Assembly (NCBI GenBank): GCA_019410665.1
Contig: DXSD01000069.1
Span: 1-10,625 of the forward strand
From: Fusobacterium sp.
Lineage (GTDB): Bacteria; Fusobacteriota; Fusobacteriia; Fusobacteriales; Fusobacteriaceae
Reading direction: 5' to 3'
DNA length: 10,625 nt
The translations under genes were made by a program, and so were the position numbers. Under the pieces are notes generated by a model. That model had not been told where the DNA came from and did no database searches. It worked only from the letters and a program-made list of their open reading frames with translations. Of the stretch, positions 1 through 5,556 are shown one piece after another. Positions within the stretch are counted from its first letter, which is position 1. Every line of letters starts with the position of its first letter.

Positions 1-1
1 G

Positions 2-568
2 TTTAATAAATATTCTACAGTAGATAAAATAGGAGTTTTTATTTCTCCTTTTACAAAATACCTTAATACTACTGCTCAAACAATAAAAAAACTTATAGAG
101 GATAAACAAAAAAATAAATTACTAGAAGTTTTAAACATTTTTGAAAAAGATATAGATGATATAGTTTCAGATGGAACACAGATTTTACTTAGTAAAAAAA
201 ATATAAAAAAAATGCTTCCTATTTCCTCTTTTGGAAATGGATTATCTTCAATTTTGGATATAGTAGCTTCTTTAATTACTGCTAATTCAAGCTATATATT
301 TATTGATGAGATTGAAATGGGAATACACTATTTAAACTATGAAAAATTTATAAAGGCTTTGATAGGAATTAGTGAAAGCAAAGATATTCAACTATTTATG
401 ACAACACATTCTAAGGAGTTTTTAGAAATATTTTATAGGGAATTAGACAAAAATTCAGAAGATATCTGCCTATATAGATTTCAAAAGATAAAAGATAAAT
501 TAAGTAAAGTTTATTATCCTAAAGAAAGAGCCATAAATGCTATGAAAAATGGGTGGGATATTAGATGA
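2..568 (+). CDS. AAA15/ABC-like ATPase, 3' part only (partner of Toprim-like protein)
   Basis: The reading frame is open from base 2, so the gene begins upstream of the window; the ATG at 212 is internal. What remains is the C-terminal half of an SMC/ABC-type ATPase. It has a signature-like SFGNGLSSI segment (bases about 227-253), a Walker B stretch YIFIDEIE (about 293-316; catalytic Glu codon at 308) followed by a D-loop-like region, and the switch motif FMTTHSKEF (His codon at 404). Walker A must lie in the missing part. This arrangement is typical of the AAA_15/AAA_21 group found in OLD-family nucleases, PARIS AriA and related defence ATPases. The stop overlaps the next start (ATGA at 565-568), so the two genes are probably translationally coupled. 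The ATPase fold is secure; the defence role is inferred from the partner. Confidence 0.85.
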   Translation, partial: FNKYSTVDKIGVFISPFTKYLNTTAQTIKKLIEDKQKNKLLEVLNIFEKDIDDIVSDGTQILLSKKNIKKMLPISSFGNGLSSILDIVASLITANSSYIFIDEIEMGIHYLNYEKFIKALIGISESKDIQLFMTTHSKEFLEIFYRELDKNSEDICLYRFQKIKDKLSKVYYPKERAINAMKNGWDIR

Positions 569-1260
569 TGAGAAATATATTATTTGTATGTGAGGGAAGT
601 ACAGAGATATTTTTATTATATAAGATATTGGAAAAAGAGTTCAAAATAAGAATAAATGAAAGTTTAAAAGATAATGGAAATTTTGTTATAAAAAAGATTG
701 ATGATATGGAGTCTTTAATAGTTGAATTTGCTCAAACTAGTGATATAAGTATATTTATTGGAAATTTAGATGGAGAAACTAATTTAAGTGACTATATAAC
801 AGAGTTATGTGAAAATAGATTTTTTTATAACTTAGATAGAATACTATTTCTTATGGATGCAGACTTTTCTTCTGGAGAAGATACGGGATTTGAAAGAACT
901 AAAAAGGCTATTGAAAGAGAGAAAGAAAAATTAAAAATAAATGAAGAGTTAAAAGTAGATTATTATATTATGCCTAATAATGAAAGAGATGGAATGAGTG
1001 AAACTTTACTTGTAGATATTTTAAAATGCAAAGAGATAACTTCCTATATAAAAGATGAGGTTATTCCTAAAGTAAAAACTTTAGAGGGGCAAGAGATAAA
1101 AAACGAAGAAAAAAGTCGTTTTATGATGATAGCTGCTACTCAAAATCCATTGAGAGCTACTGCTTCCTCTTTTATTTCTAGTTGTTATAATAAATTTGAT
1201 AAAACACATGTAGATTTTATTAAGTTAAAAAATTTTATAAAAAAAGGCTTAAATATGTGA
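565..1260 (+). CDS. DUF3226/Toprim-like protein, probable nuclease partner of the ATPase
   Basis: This 231-residue protein looks like a stand-alone Toprim-type domain. The N-terminal FVCEGSTE (residues 7-14) carries the conserved Toprim-like Glu (E10). FLMDADF (95-101) gives the DxD metal-binding pair (D98, D100). It is followed by the IMPNNERDGMSETLL block (135-149), which resembles the DUF3226 PNN-x-DG-x-x-E pattern. The C-terminal part is lysine-rich with no membrane segment, so the protein should be cytoplasmic. Toprim domains joined to OLD-like ATPases cut DNA or RNA; here the ATPase and Toprim parts are separate genes sharing an ATGA overlap. Starts at 565 and 568 are both possible. DUF3226 assignment is from motif memory. 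RloB or DUF4276-like Toprim relatives are alternatives. Confidence 0.75.
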   Translation: MMRNILFVCEGSTEIFLLYKILEKEFKIRINESLKDNGNFVIKKIDDMESLIVEFAQTSDISIFIGNLDGETNLSDYITELCENRFFYNLDRILFLMDADFSSGEDTGFERTKKAIEREKEKLKINEELKVDYYIMPNNERDGMSETLLVDILKCKEITSYIKDEVIPKVKTLEGQEIKNEEKSRFMMIAATQNPLRATASSFISSCYNKFDKTHVDFIKLKNFIKKGLNM

Positions 1261-1280
1261 CAAATTTGTGAAAAAATCCT

Positions 1281-1309
1281 TTGACATATTCAGTTATTTG
1301 TCATATAAT
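1281..1309 (+). promoter_or_regulatory. Perfect sigma-70 promoter of the symporter gene
   Basis: TTGACA (1281-1286) and TATAAT (1304-1309) are both exact consensus and are separated by 17 bp. Transcription should start near 1316. It begins 21 bp after the Toprim gene stop, and no terminator is visible between them, so the upstream pair may read into this unit. Confidence 0.85.
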
Positions 1310-1333
1310 AACTGTTAGGAATTTTTAACAATT
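1310..1333 (+). promoter_or_regulatory. Inverted repeat over the symporter transcription start (possible operator)
   Basis: AACTGTTA (1310-1317) and TAACAATT (1326-1333) form 8-bp arms with one mismatch around an 8-nt spacer. The repeat lies directly downstream of the -10 box and over the predicted start site. It could be a repressor operator or a 5'-end hairpin. In AT-rich DNA such a repeat can also arise by chance. Confidence 0.3.
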
Positions 1334-1360
1334 AAATAACACTTTAGGAGGAAAAAGATA

Positions 1361-2692
1361 ATGAAGAAGAACAGTAATACTCTTGCTGTAAAGATGAGCG
1401 TAGCTCTAGTATTAGGTATCATTGCTGGATTTCTATGTATTTTACTTAGAGAAAAAGTTGGAGTAGGAAGTGGAACTTGGAAATTATTAAATTCAGTTCT
1501 ATTCCAAGATATAAGTGCTAAAGGAGGAGAAAGAGCCTTAGGACTTTTCTATATCATTGGGCAATTATTTATAAACTCATTACAATTAGTAATTATTCCA
1601 ATGGTGTATACTTCAATAACTCTTGCTATTTGTCATATTAGTGATACAAGAAAATTAGGACGTATCTCTTATAAAACTTTAGGATTTTTCTTAGTATCAT
1701 CTGTATTTGCTTTAGCATTAGCTGGATTTGTGGGAATGGCTTTAAACATGTCAGGAGCTTTTAATATAAATATAGAATCTGGGGTAAATGTGGTAGCTGG
1801 AAAAACAGGAAGTAACCCACTTCTTATGATTATGCAAATAGTTCCTAACAATATATTTGCAGCTTTTTCACAAAATGGAGGAGTATTAGCTGCTGTTTTC
1901 TTAGCTGTATCAACAGGATTATGTATTAACTCTCTAGGAGAAAAAACACACTATGTAAGAGGATTTTTACAAGAGATAAATGATATAGTTATTAAGTTTT
2001 TATCTTTTGTTATAAATAAGTTTGGACCAATAGCTATATTTGTTTTATTAACTAGAACTTTTGCTGCTTATGGAGTAGAGCACTTAAAACCAGCTTTAGT
2101 TTATGTAGTTTCAACTACTATAACTTTATTTTTATTCTTAGTATTTGGTTATGCAATATTAATAGTTGCTTCTACAAGATTAAATCCATTACCATTTGTA
2201 AAAAAAGCTTCTAAAGTTGCTTTATTTGGATTTTCAACTTCATCTTCAGCTGCTACATTACCACTTAATAAAAAGACAACAGTTGAGGAATTAGGAGTTC
2301 ATGAGGATATAGCTGCTTTCGTACTTCCATTAGGAATGACTACTAATATGAATGGAACAGCTATTATGCAAGTTATAGCTTCTGTATTTGTAGCTAGTAC
2401 AGCTGGATATCAATTAGGACTTGCTAATATATTTATAATAGGTGTACTTGCTTTAATCGCTTCAGTAGGAACACCAGCAGCTCCAGGAGCAGGAGCAATA
2501 GTATTATTTACTATTCTATCTGGACTTGGATATGTAAATGATACAGCTATATTAACTTACTCATTAATATTAGCTATCAATAGACCAATAGAGATGTTAG
2601 TAACTTCTTTAAATGTAATTGGAGATAGTGCTGCTAGTATCTATGTAGCTAAGAGTGAAAATATGCTAGATGAGGAAGTTTACCATAAATAG
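1361..2692 (+). CDS. DAACS-family cation:amino acid/dicarboxylate symporter
   Basis: A 443-residue inner-membrane carrier of the glutamate/dicarboxylate transporter (SLC1/GltP) family, with about eight membrane segments plus two re-entrant hairpins. Family marks are the HP1 serine-rich tip STSSSAATLP (292-301), the TM7 motif NMNGT (329-333, usually NMDGT), the HP2 segment GTPAAPGAGAI (370-380), and NVIGD in TM8 (418-422), whose Asp matches a GltPh sodium ligand. By alignment on NVIGD, the position of the GltPh side-chain-carboxylate Arg397 is Val414, and Asp394 is replaced by Glu411. Glutamate or aspartate is therefore an unlikely substrate; a neutral amino acid or other solute is more likely, but unproven. 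AGGAGG at 1346-1351 fixes the start. The gene has its own promoter and terminator, so it is probably monocistronic. Confidence 0.93.
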   Translation: MKKNSNTLAVKMSVALVLGIIAGFLCILLREKVGVGSGTWKLLNSVLFQDISAKGGERALGLFYIIGQLFINSLQLVIIPMVYTSITLAICHISDTRKLGRISYKTLGFFLVSSVFALALAGFVGMALNMSGAFNINIESGVNVVAGKTGSNPLLMIMQIVPNNIFAAFSQNGGVLAAVFLAVSTGLCINSLGEKTHYVRGFLQEINDIVIKFLSFVINKFGPIAIFVLLTRTFAAYGVEHLKPALVYVVSTTITLFLFLVFGYAILIVASTRLNPLPFVKKASKVALFGFSTSSSAATLPLNKKTTVEELGVHEDIAAFVLPLGMTTNMNGTAIMQVIASVFVASTAGYQLGLANIFIIGVLALIASVGTPAAPGAGAIVLFTILSGLGYVNDTAILTYSLILAINRPIEMLVTSLNVIGDSAASIYVAKSENMLDEEVYHK

Positions 2693-2713
2693 AATAAAAG
2701 AAATAGAAATAAT

Positions 2714-2746
2714 AAAAAACTATCATATTTATATGGTAGTTTTTTT
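2714..2746 (+). terminator. Intrinsic terminator after the symporter
   Basis: A 9-bp stem (ACTATCATA 2719-2727 with TATGGTAGT 2732-2740, one G-U pair) closes a TTTA loop. It is flanked by an A run and followed by seven T (2740-2746). The A run paired with the T run would also allow termination from the other side. Confidence 0.88.
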
Positions 2747-2748
2747 AG

Positions 2749-2777
2749 TTAAAAATAAAATAGTATTATGATATAAT
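2749..2777 (+). promoter_or_regulatory. Extended -10 promoter of the fic gene
   Basis: TATGaTATAAT (2767-2777) is an exact -10 (2772-2777) with an upstream TG. The only -35 candidate at a 17-bp spacing is a poor TTAAAA (2749-2754), so the extended -10 probably carries recognition. The predicted start is near 2784, and AAGGAG (2798-2803) lies 8 nt before the fic ATG. Confidence 0.65.
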
Positions 2778-2811
2778 AGAAGAGATAAAAGAAAATTAAG
2801 GAGATAGAGGG

Positions 2812-3417
2812 ATGATTTTAGAAAATAAACTAAATATCACAAATCAAATAGAACTAGCCAAAGAGGAAGAGAGAATTAGTAAATTAAAAGTTAAGCAACT
2901 TTATGACTCTGGAGATATAAATAAAGTTAAAGTTGGAACTTTTGAAGGACTTTCATATATCCATAAATACTTATTTGAAGATATATATGATTTTGCTGGA
3001 AAGATTAGAAAGGTAAATATAGCTAAGGGAAATTTTCGTTTTGCTCCTTTGATGTATTTAGAACATTCATTAAAATATATAGATAGTATGCCACAGGGAA
3101 CATTTGATGAAATTATTGAAAAATATGTTGAAATGAATATAGCTCATCCTTTCAGAGAGGGAAATGGAAGAGCTACACGTATTTGGTTAGACCTTATTTT
3201 AAAAGAGAATATTAAAAAGGTAATTGATTGGAACTTAGTGGATAAAGAGGATTACTTATCTGCTATGGAGAGAAGTGTTGTAAAGGATATTGAGATAAAA
3301 TATATTTTAAAACAAGCTCTTACAGATGAGATAGATAATCGTACTATTTTTATGAAGGGAATAGATATAAGTTACTATTATGAGGGGTATAGTGAGTATA
3401 GTATAGAGGATATTTAG
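2812..3417 (+). CDS. Class III Fic-domain AMP-transferase with C-terminal self-inhibitory helix
   Basis: This 201-residue cytoplasmic protein carries the full Fic active-site motif HPFREGNGR (residues 112-120): catalytic His112, the acidic metal-binding residue Glu116, and the phosphate-binding GNGR. Fic enzymes transfer AMP from ATP to a hydroxyl side chain of a target protein. The C-terminus contains SYYYEGY (187-193), matching the S-x-x-x-E-G inhibitory motif; Glu191 would block productive ATP binding. That places it in the stand-alone class III type, and it resembles Neisseria meningitidis Fic nearly end to end as I recall that sequence. Such proteins need no separate antitoxin, and none is seen. 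DNA gyrase/topoisomerase IV are known targets of some Fic toxins; the target here is unknown. A broken dinD-like gene follows after 17 nt. Confidence 0.92.
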   Translation: MILENKLNITNQIELAKEEERISKLKVKQLYDSGDINKVKVGTFEGLSYIHKYLFEDIYDFAGKIRKVNIAKGNFRFAPLMYLEHSLKYIDSMPQGTFDEIIEKYVEMNIAHPFREGNGRATRIWLDLILKENIKKVIDWNLVDKEDYLSAMERSVVKDIEIKYILKQALTDEIDNRTIFMKGIDISYYYEGYSEYSIEDI

Positions 3418-3434
3418 ATTAGAAGGAGAAGAAT

Positions 3435-3730
3435 ATGGAGATAAAATTATACAATGAAAAAACTTTTGAATAGAAACCTCTGAAATTAGGGTTTGGGATC
3501 GTTTTGTTGACGTCAACAAAACGATCCAAATGCCTAAAAATGCCAAAAAAGTAATAGATGATATTATGTTGACTAGATATGCTTGTTATCTTATTGTCTA
3601 AAATGGAGACCCTAGAAAAAAGATGATAGCACTAGGGCAACAGTATTTTGCTATTCAAACAAGAAAACAAGAGATTGAAGAGAAAGAGAAAGTAAAGGAA
3701 GAGATTTTAGAAAGTGTTATTTATGTCTGA
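3435..3730 (+). pseudogene. dinD: Decayed dinD-like (DNA-damage-inducible protein D) gene
   Basis: A good ribosome site (AGAAGGAG, 3421-3428) precedes an ATG at 3435 that encodes MEIKLYNEKTFE, a typical DinD N-terminus, and then hits TAG at 3471. From 3473 the frame shifted by two encodes recognisable DinD core, including TIQMPKNAKKVIDD, MLTRYACYLIV, a TAA stop at 3599 where DinD normally has Gln, then NGDPRKKMIALGQQYFAIQT and KQE, ending at TGA 3728-3730. The central ARELQ-type region and the whole C-terminal half are missing: only about 98 codons survive against roughly 270-280 in intact DinD. Lesions are therefore an internal deletion with frameshift, a nonsense change and 3' loss. A perfect palindrome sits at the deletion junction. 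DinD homology is from motif recognition. Confidence 0.8.
3496..3527. repeat. Perfect 32-bp palindrome inside the dinD remnant
   Basis: GGATCGTTTTGTTGAC (3496-3511) is followed directly by its exact reverse complement (3512-3527), with no loop. If G3495 bulges, three more pairs (3492-3494 with 3528-3530) extend it. It is about 44% GC and uses GTC, AAC, ACG and ATC codons that are uncommon in the surrounding genes. It lacks a following T run, so it is not an intrinsic terminator. Confidence 0.95.
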
Positions 3731-3769
3731 AAAATATAGAATGCTAGGAAACTAATAAATAGATATAAG
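3731..3769. other. Short stretch with no recognisable feature
   Basis: The bases between the dinD remnant and the promoter at 3770 hold multiple stops in all forward frames and no hairpin. They are possibly further eroded remnant sequence. Together with the dinD remnant, the tandem-hairpin unit and the aminotransferase upstream region, they fill the roughly 690-bp gap without an intact gene between fic and the aminotransferase. Confidence 0.5.
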
Positions 3770-3798
3770 TTGATTTAATATTAAAAGTATGTTATAAT
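3770..3798 (+). promoter_or_regulatory. Strong promoter of the tandem-hairpin transcript
   Basis: TTGATT (3770-3775), a 17-bp spacer and an exact TATAAT (3793-3798) with the TATG extension (3788-3791) make a strong sigma-70 promoter. The start is predicted near 3805. No open reading frame follows before the terminator at 3918-3947. Confidence 0.8.
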
Positions 3799-3813
3799 AA
3801 ACACAAGAAAATA

Positions 3814-3916
3814 TGTTCGTAGAGCCACGAACAGGATAATCAAAAGAAAGCTCATTGAGAAGATGTGTTCGTAGAGTAGCGAACAGGGTAATCAAAAGAA
3901 ATATTCAATAAGAAGA
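3814..3916 (+). repeat. Two tandem about 50-bp direct repeats with hairpins
   Basis: Copy one is 3814-3863 and copy two 3866-3916, offset by 52 bp. TGTTCGTAGAG, CGAACAGG, TAATCAAAAGAAA and AGAAGA are shared; the 3' third diverges and has a 1-nt length change. Only two copies are present and no unique spacer separates them, so this is not a CRISPR array. Confidence 0.9.
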
Positions 3917-3917
3917 T

Positions 3918-3947
3918 AAAAAAGCTCTTGTTTCGAGAGCTTTTTTT
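3918..3947 (+). terminator. Intrinsic terminator of the tandem-hairpin transcript
   Basis: AAAAAAGCTCT (3918-3928) pairs with AGAGCTTTTTT (3936-3946) around a 7-nt loop that may itself close with two more pairs. The 3' arm ends in seven T (3941-3947). An AAAGCTC copy in the first repeat (3847-3853) could compete for the 3' arm. Confidence 0.88.
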
Positions 3948-3948
3948 A

Positions 3949-3978
3949 TTGTTTAAAAATAAAAATATATGTTATAAT
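3949..3978 (+). promoter_or_regulatory. Upstream promoter candidate of the aminotransferase gene
   Basis: TTGTTT (3949-3954) and an exact TATAAT (3973-3978) are 18 bp apart, with the TATG extension (3968-3971). It would give a leader of about 125 nt before the aminotransferase start. It begins immediately after the terminator of the tandem-hairpin unit. The sequence between here and 4039 shows nothing else. Confidence 0.55.
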
Positions 3979-4038
3979 TAGATTATATACATTTATAGAA
4001 AAATTTAAAGAAATCAACAAAGAAGATTAATAAATATT

Positions 4039-4067
4039 TTGAATTTTTATTAAAGGTATGATAAAAT
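4039..4067 (+). promoter_or_regulatory. Proximal promoter of the aminotransferase gene
   Basis: TTGAAT (4039-4044), a 17-bp spacer and TAAAAT (4062-4067), again with TATG (4057-4060), predict a start near 4074. This is almost on top of the ATG at 4076 and argues that translation begins at the later ATG (4109). Confidence 0.6.
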
Positions 4068-4108
4068 AAATAAATATGATTAAAATAAATTTTGAAAGAG
4101 GGAGAGCC

Positions 4109-5305
4109 ATGAAAATATCGAACAGAGCAATAGAAATGAATTTTTCACCAATAAGAAAGTTGATACCTCTGGCCGATGATGCGGAAAAGAGAGGAATTAA
4201 AGTATATAAATTAAACATTGGACAACCTAACATAGTTACACCAGATTCTTTTTTTGAAGGACTACATAACTATCAAGAGAAAATTGTAACATATTCAGAT
4301 TCAAAAGGAATTTTAAAATTAAGGGAAAGTTTTGTTAAAAGTTATAAAGCTAGTGGAATAGATATAGATGTAGATGATATACTTATCACTCAAGGAGGAA
4401 GTGAGGCAATATTATTTATACTTATGTCTATTTGTAATGAGGGAGATGAGGTTTTAGTTCCTGAACCATTTTACTCTAACTACTCAAGTTTCTCAACTTT
4501 TTCTGGAGCTAAGGTAAAGCCTATTCCTACAACAATAGAGAATAATTTCCATTTACCATCTCAAGAGGAGATAGAAAAACTTATAACTCCAACAACTAGA
4601 GCTATAATGTTCTCTAACCCTGTAAATCCTACAGGAACAGTTTATACTGAAGAAGAGATCAGAATGATTGGAGAGATAGCAAAAAAACATGATCTTTATA
4701 TAATAGCTGATGAGGTATACAGACAATTTGTTTATGATGATATTCCTTACTCTTCTGTGATGAAAATGGAAGATTTAAAAGATAGAGTTATCCTTGTAGA
4801 TAGTATATCTAAACACTATAGTGCTTGTGGAGCTAGAATAGGACTTATTGCTAGTAAAAATCATGAACTTATGAACTATATACTAAAGTTCTGTCAAGCA
4901 AGACTTTGTGTTTCTACTATAGAGCAACATGCAGCAGCTAATCTTATTAATACTATGGATAGCTATTTAGAAGATGTTAAATTAAAATATAAAAGTAGAA
5001 GAGATTTGCTATATGGTTATTTAAAGAAAATACCTGGTGTGGTATGTTCAAAACCTCAAGGAGCTTTCTATATATTTGCTAAGCTTCCTGTGGACAATGC
5101 AGAGAAATTTGCTAAATGGTTACTTACAGATTATTCTTATGAAGGAAAAACACTACTTATAGCTCCAGGACCTGGATTCTATCAAACTGAGGGAAAAGGG
5201 GAGCAAGAGGTAAGATTCTCTTTCTGTACAAATGTTGATGATATAGAGAATGCCATGATAGTTTTAAGAAGAGCTTTAGAAGAGTATAATAAGATTTCTC
5301 AATAA
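4109..5305 (+). CDS. PLP-dependent class I/II aminotransferase (AspB-like)
   Basis: A 398-residue fold-type I aminotransferase, which exchanges an amino group between an amino acid and a 2-oxo acid in the cytoplasm. Visible landmarks are NPVNPTG (residues 170-176) with the PLP-contacting Asn173; ADEVYRQF with Asp201 and Tyr204; the Schiff-base lysine in SISKHYSACGARIG (Lys235), with Arg243 for the phosphate; and a C-terminal EVRFSF, whose Arg should bind the substrate carboxylate. The start is set at 4109 because AGGGAG (4099-4104) lies just upstream and the predicted transcript starts near 4074; the ATG at 4076 would add 11 residues without a ribosome site. The length fits the aspartate aminotransferase group, but the preferred amino acid cannot be read from sequence. 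The amino acid importer downstream is a functional neighbour with its own promoter. Confidence 0.92.
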   Translation: MKISNRAIEMNFSPIRKLIPLADDAEKRGIKVYKLNIGQPNIVTPDSFFEGLHNYQEKIVTYSDSKGILKLRESFVKSYKASGIDIDVDDILITQGGSEAILFILMSICNEGDEVLVPEPFYSNYSSFSTFSGAKVKPIPTTIENNFHLPSQEEIEKLITPTTRAIMFSNPVNPTGTVYTEEEIRMIGEIAKKHDLYIIADEVYRQFVYDDIPYSSVMKMEDLKDRVILVDSISKHYSACGARIGLIASKNHELMNYILKFCQARLCVSTIEQHAAANLINTMDSYLEDVKLKYKSRRDLLYGYLKKIPGVVCSKPQGAFYIFAKLPVDNAEKFAKWLLTDYSYEGKTLLIAPGPGFYQTEGKGEQEVRFSFCTNVDDIENAMIVLRRALEEYNKISQ

Positions 5306-5311
5306 AAAATA

Positions 5312-5340
5312 TTGACAATTAAAAAAAATTAGAGTATAAT
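5312..5340 (+). promoter_or_regulatory. Perfect sigma-70 promoter of the amino acid ABC importer leader
   Basis: TTGACA (5312-5317) and TATAAT (5335-5340) are exact consensus with a 17-bp spacer. The start should be near 5347. It lies only 6 bp after the aminotransferase stop, and no terminator is seen before it. Confidence 0.87.
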
Positions 5341-5369
5341 CAAATAAAATTGTTAAAGGGAGGAAGAGA

Positions 5370-5462
5370 ATGTTAAGGAATTTCAGGATAAGGACGAATA
5401 AACAACAAAATAAATTTATAGTCTTGTCTTTGAAATTGACTGAATTACATTTATCTTCTTGA
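5370..5462 (+). CDS. 30-codon leader ORF (uORF) ahead of the ABC importer
   Basis: A strong ribosome site AGGGAGG (5357-5363) sits 6 nt before the ATG of a 30-codon ORF ending at TGA 5460-5462. The peptide begins MLRNFRIR and is basic and then leucine-rich; I do not recognise it. Three of its first eight codons are AGG arginine (residues 3, 6 and 8), a codon the neighbouring genes rarely use in place of AGA. It lies between a perfect promoter and an intrinsic terminator (5557-5587), the layout of a regulatory leader peptide. The importer downstream has a binding protein of arginine/lysine type, so sensing of charged arginine tRNA by ribosome pausing is a reasonable idea, but no complete antiterminator fold was found. 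Confidence 0.5.
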   Translation: MLRNFRIRTNKQQNKFIVLSLKLTELHLSS

Positions 5463-5556
5463 AAAGATTGGAGAGTAGTAGAACTTCCATGAGCATAAAG
5501 TTGATAGCTTAGAATATTTATTTATATATTCTATGTTTGATTTATTCTAGTATGTA
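5463..5556 (+). promoter_or_regulatory. Untranslated leader between uORF and terminator
   Basis: This stretch contains a 7-bp hairpin (AGAATAT 5511-5517 with ATATTCT 5526-5532) and a weaker one over the uORF stop (ATCTT 5453-5457 with AAGAT 5464-5468). TGTCT inside the uORF (5425-5429) could pair with AGACA (5561-5565) in the terminator 5' arm as a weak competing helix. No lysine, glycine, SAM or T-box signature is visible. Confidence 0.35.

Larger units (their letters stand above)
3805..3948 (+). ncRNA. Candidate small RNA or leader with two tandem hairpin repeats
   Basis: A strong promoter, about 145 transcribed bases and an intrinsic terminator enclose no ORF. The RNA consists of two near-identical 50-nt units. 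Each has a 7-bp hairpin (TGTTCGT with ACGAACA at 3814-3833; TGTTCGT with GCGAACA at 3866-3885) closing a 6-nt loop (AGAGCC, AGAGTA), followed by a conserved tail GG(A/G)TAATCAAAAGAAA. The base differences in the second hairpin keep pairing (T-A becomes T-G), which suggests selection on structure. I do not recognise a known class: the loops lack the ACGR of guanidine-II elements, and the units do not fit preQ1, glycine or T-box patterns. It may be an independent sRNA or a terminated leader of the aminotransferase gene. Confidence 0.5.

Noticed and set aside
1669..1851. Reverse-strand ORF inside the symporter gene
   Set aside because: It is a shadow of a strongly supported transporter gene, with no ribosome site or family resemblance.
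3307..3546. 79-codon reverse-strand ORF across the fic 3' end and dinD remnant
   Set aside because: It has no ribosome site, overlaps clear forward coding sequence, crosses the palindrome and shows no recognisable motif.
3814..3916. CRISPR array
   Set aside because: There are only two units, adjacent with no unique spacers, and each contains its own hairpin; no cas genes are present.
4076..4108. Earlier ATG as the aminotransferase start
   Set aside because: It lies about 2 nt after the predicted transcription start and has no ribosome site, while AGGGAG directly precedes the ATG at 4109.
4027..4233. Reverse-strand ORF over the aminotransferase start region
   Set aside because: It overlaps the forward promoter and coding start and has no ribosome site.
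5463..5510. Extension of the uORF by reading UGA as tryptophan or selenocysteine
   Set aside because: Reading through TGA at 5460 adds a short peptide and quickly meets further stops; neighbouring genes use TGA as a normal stop.
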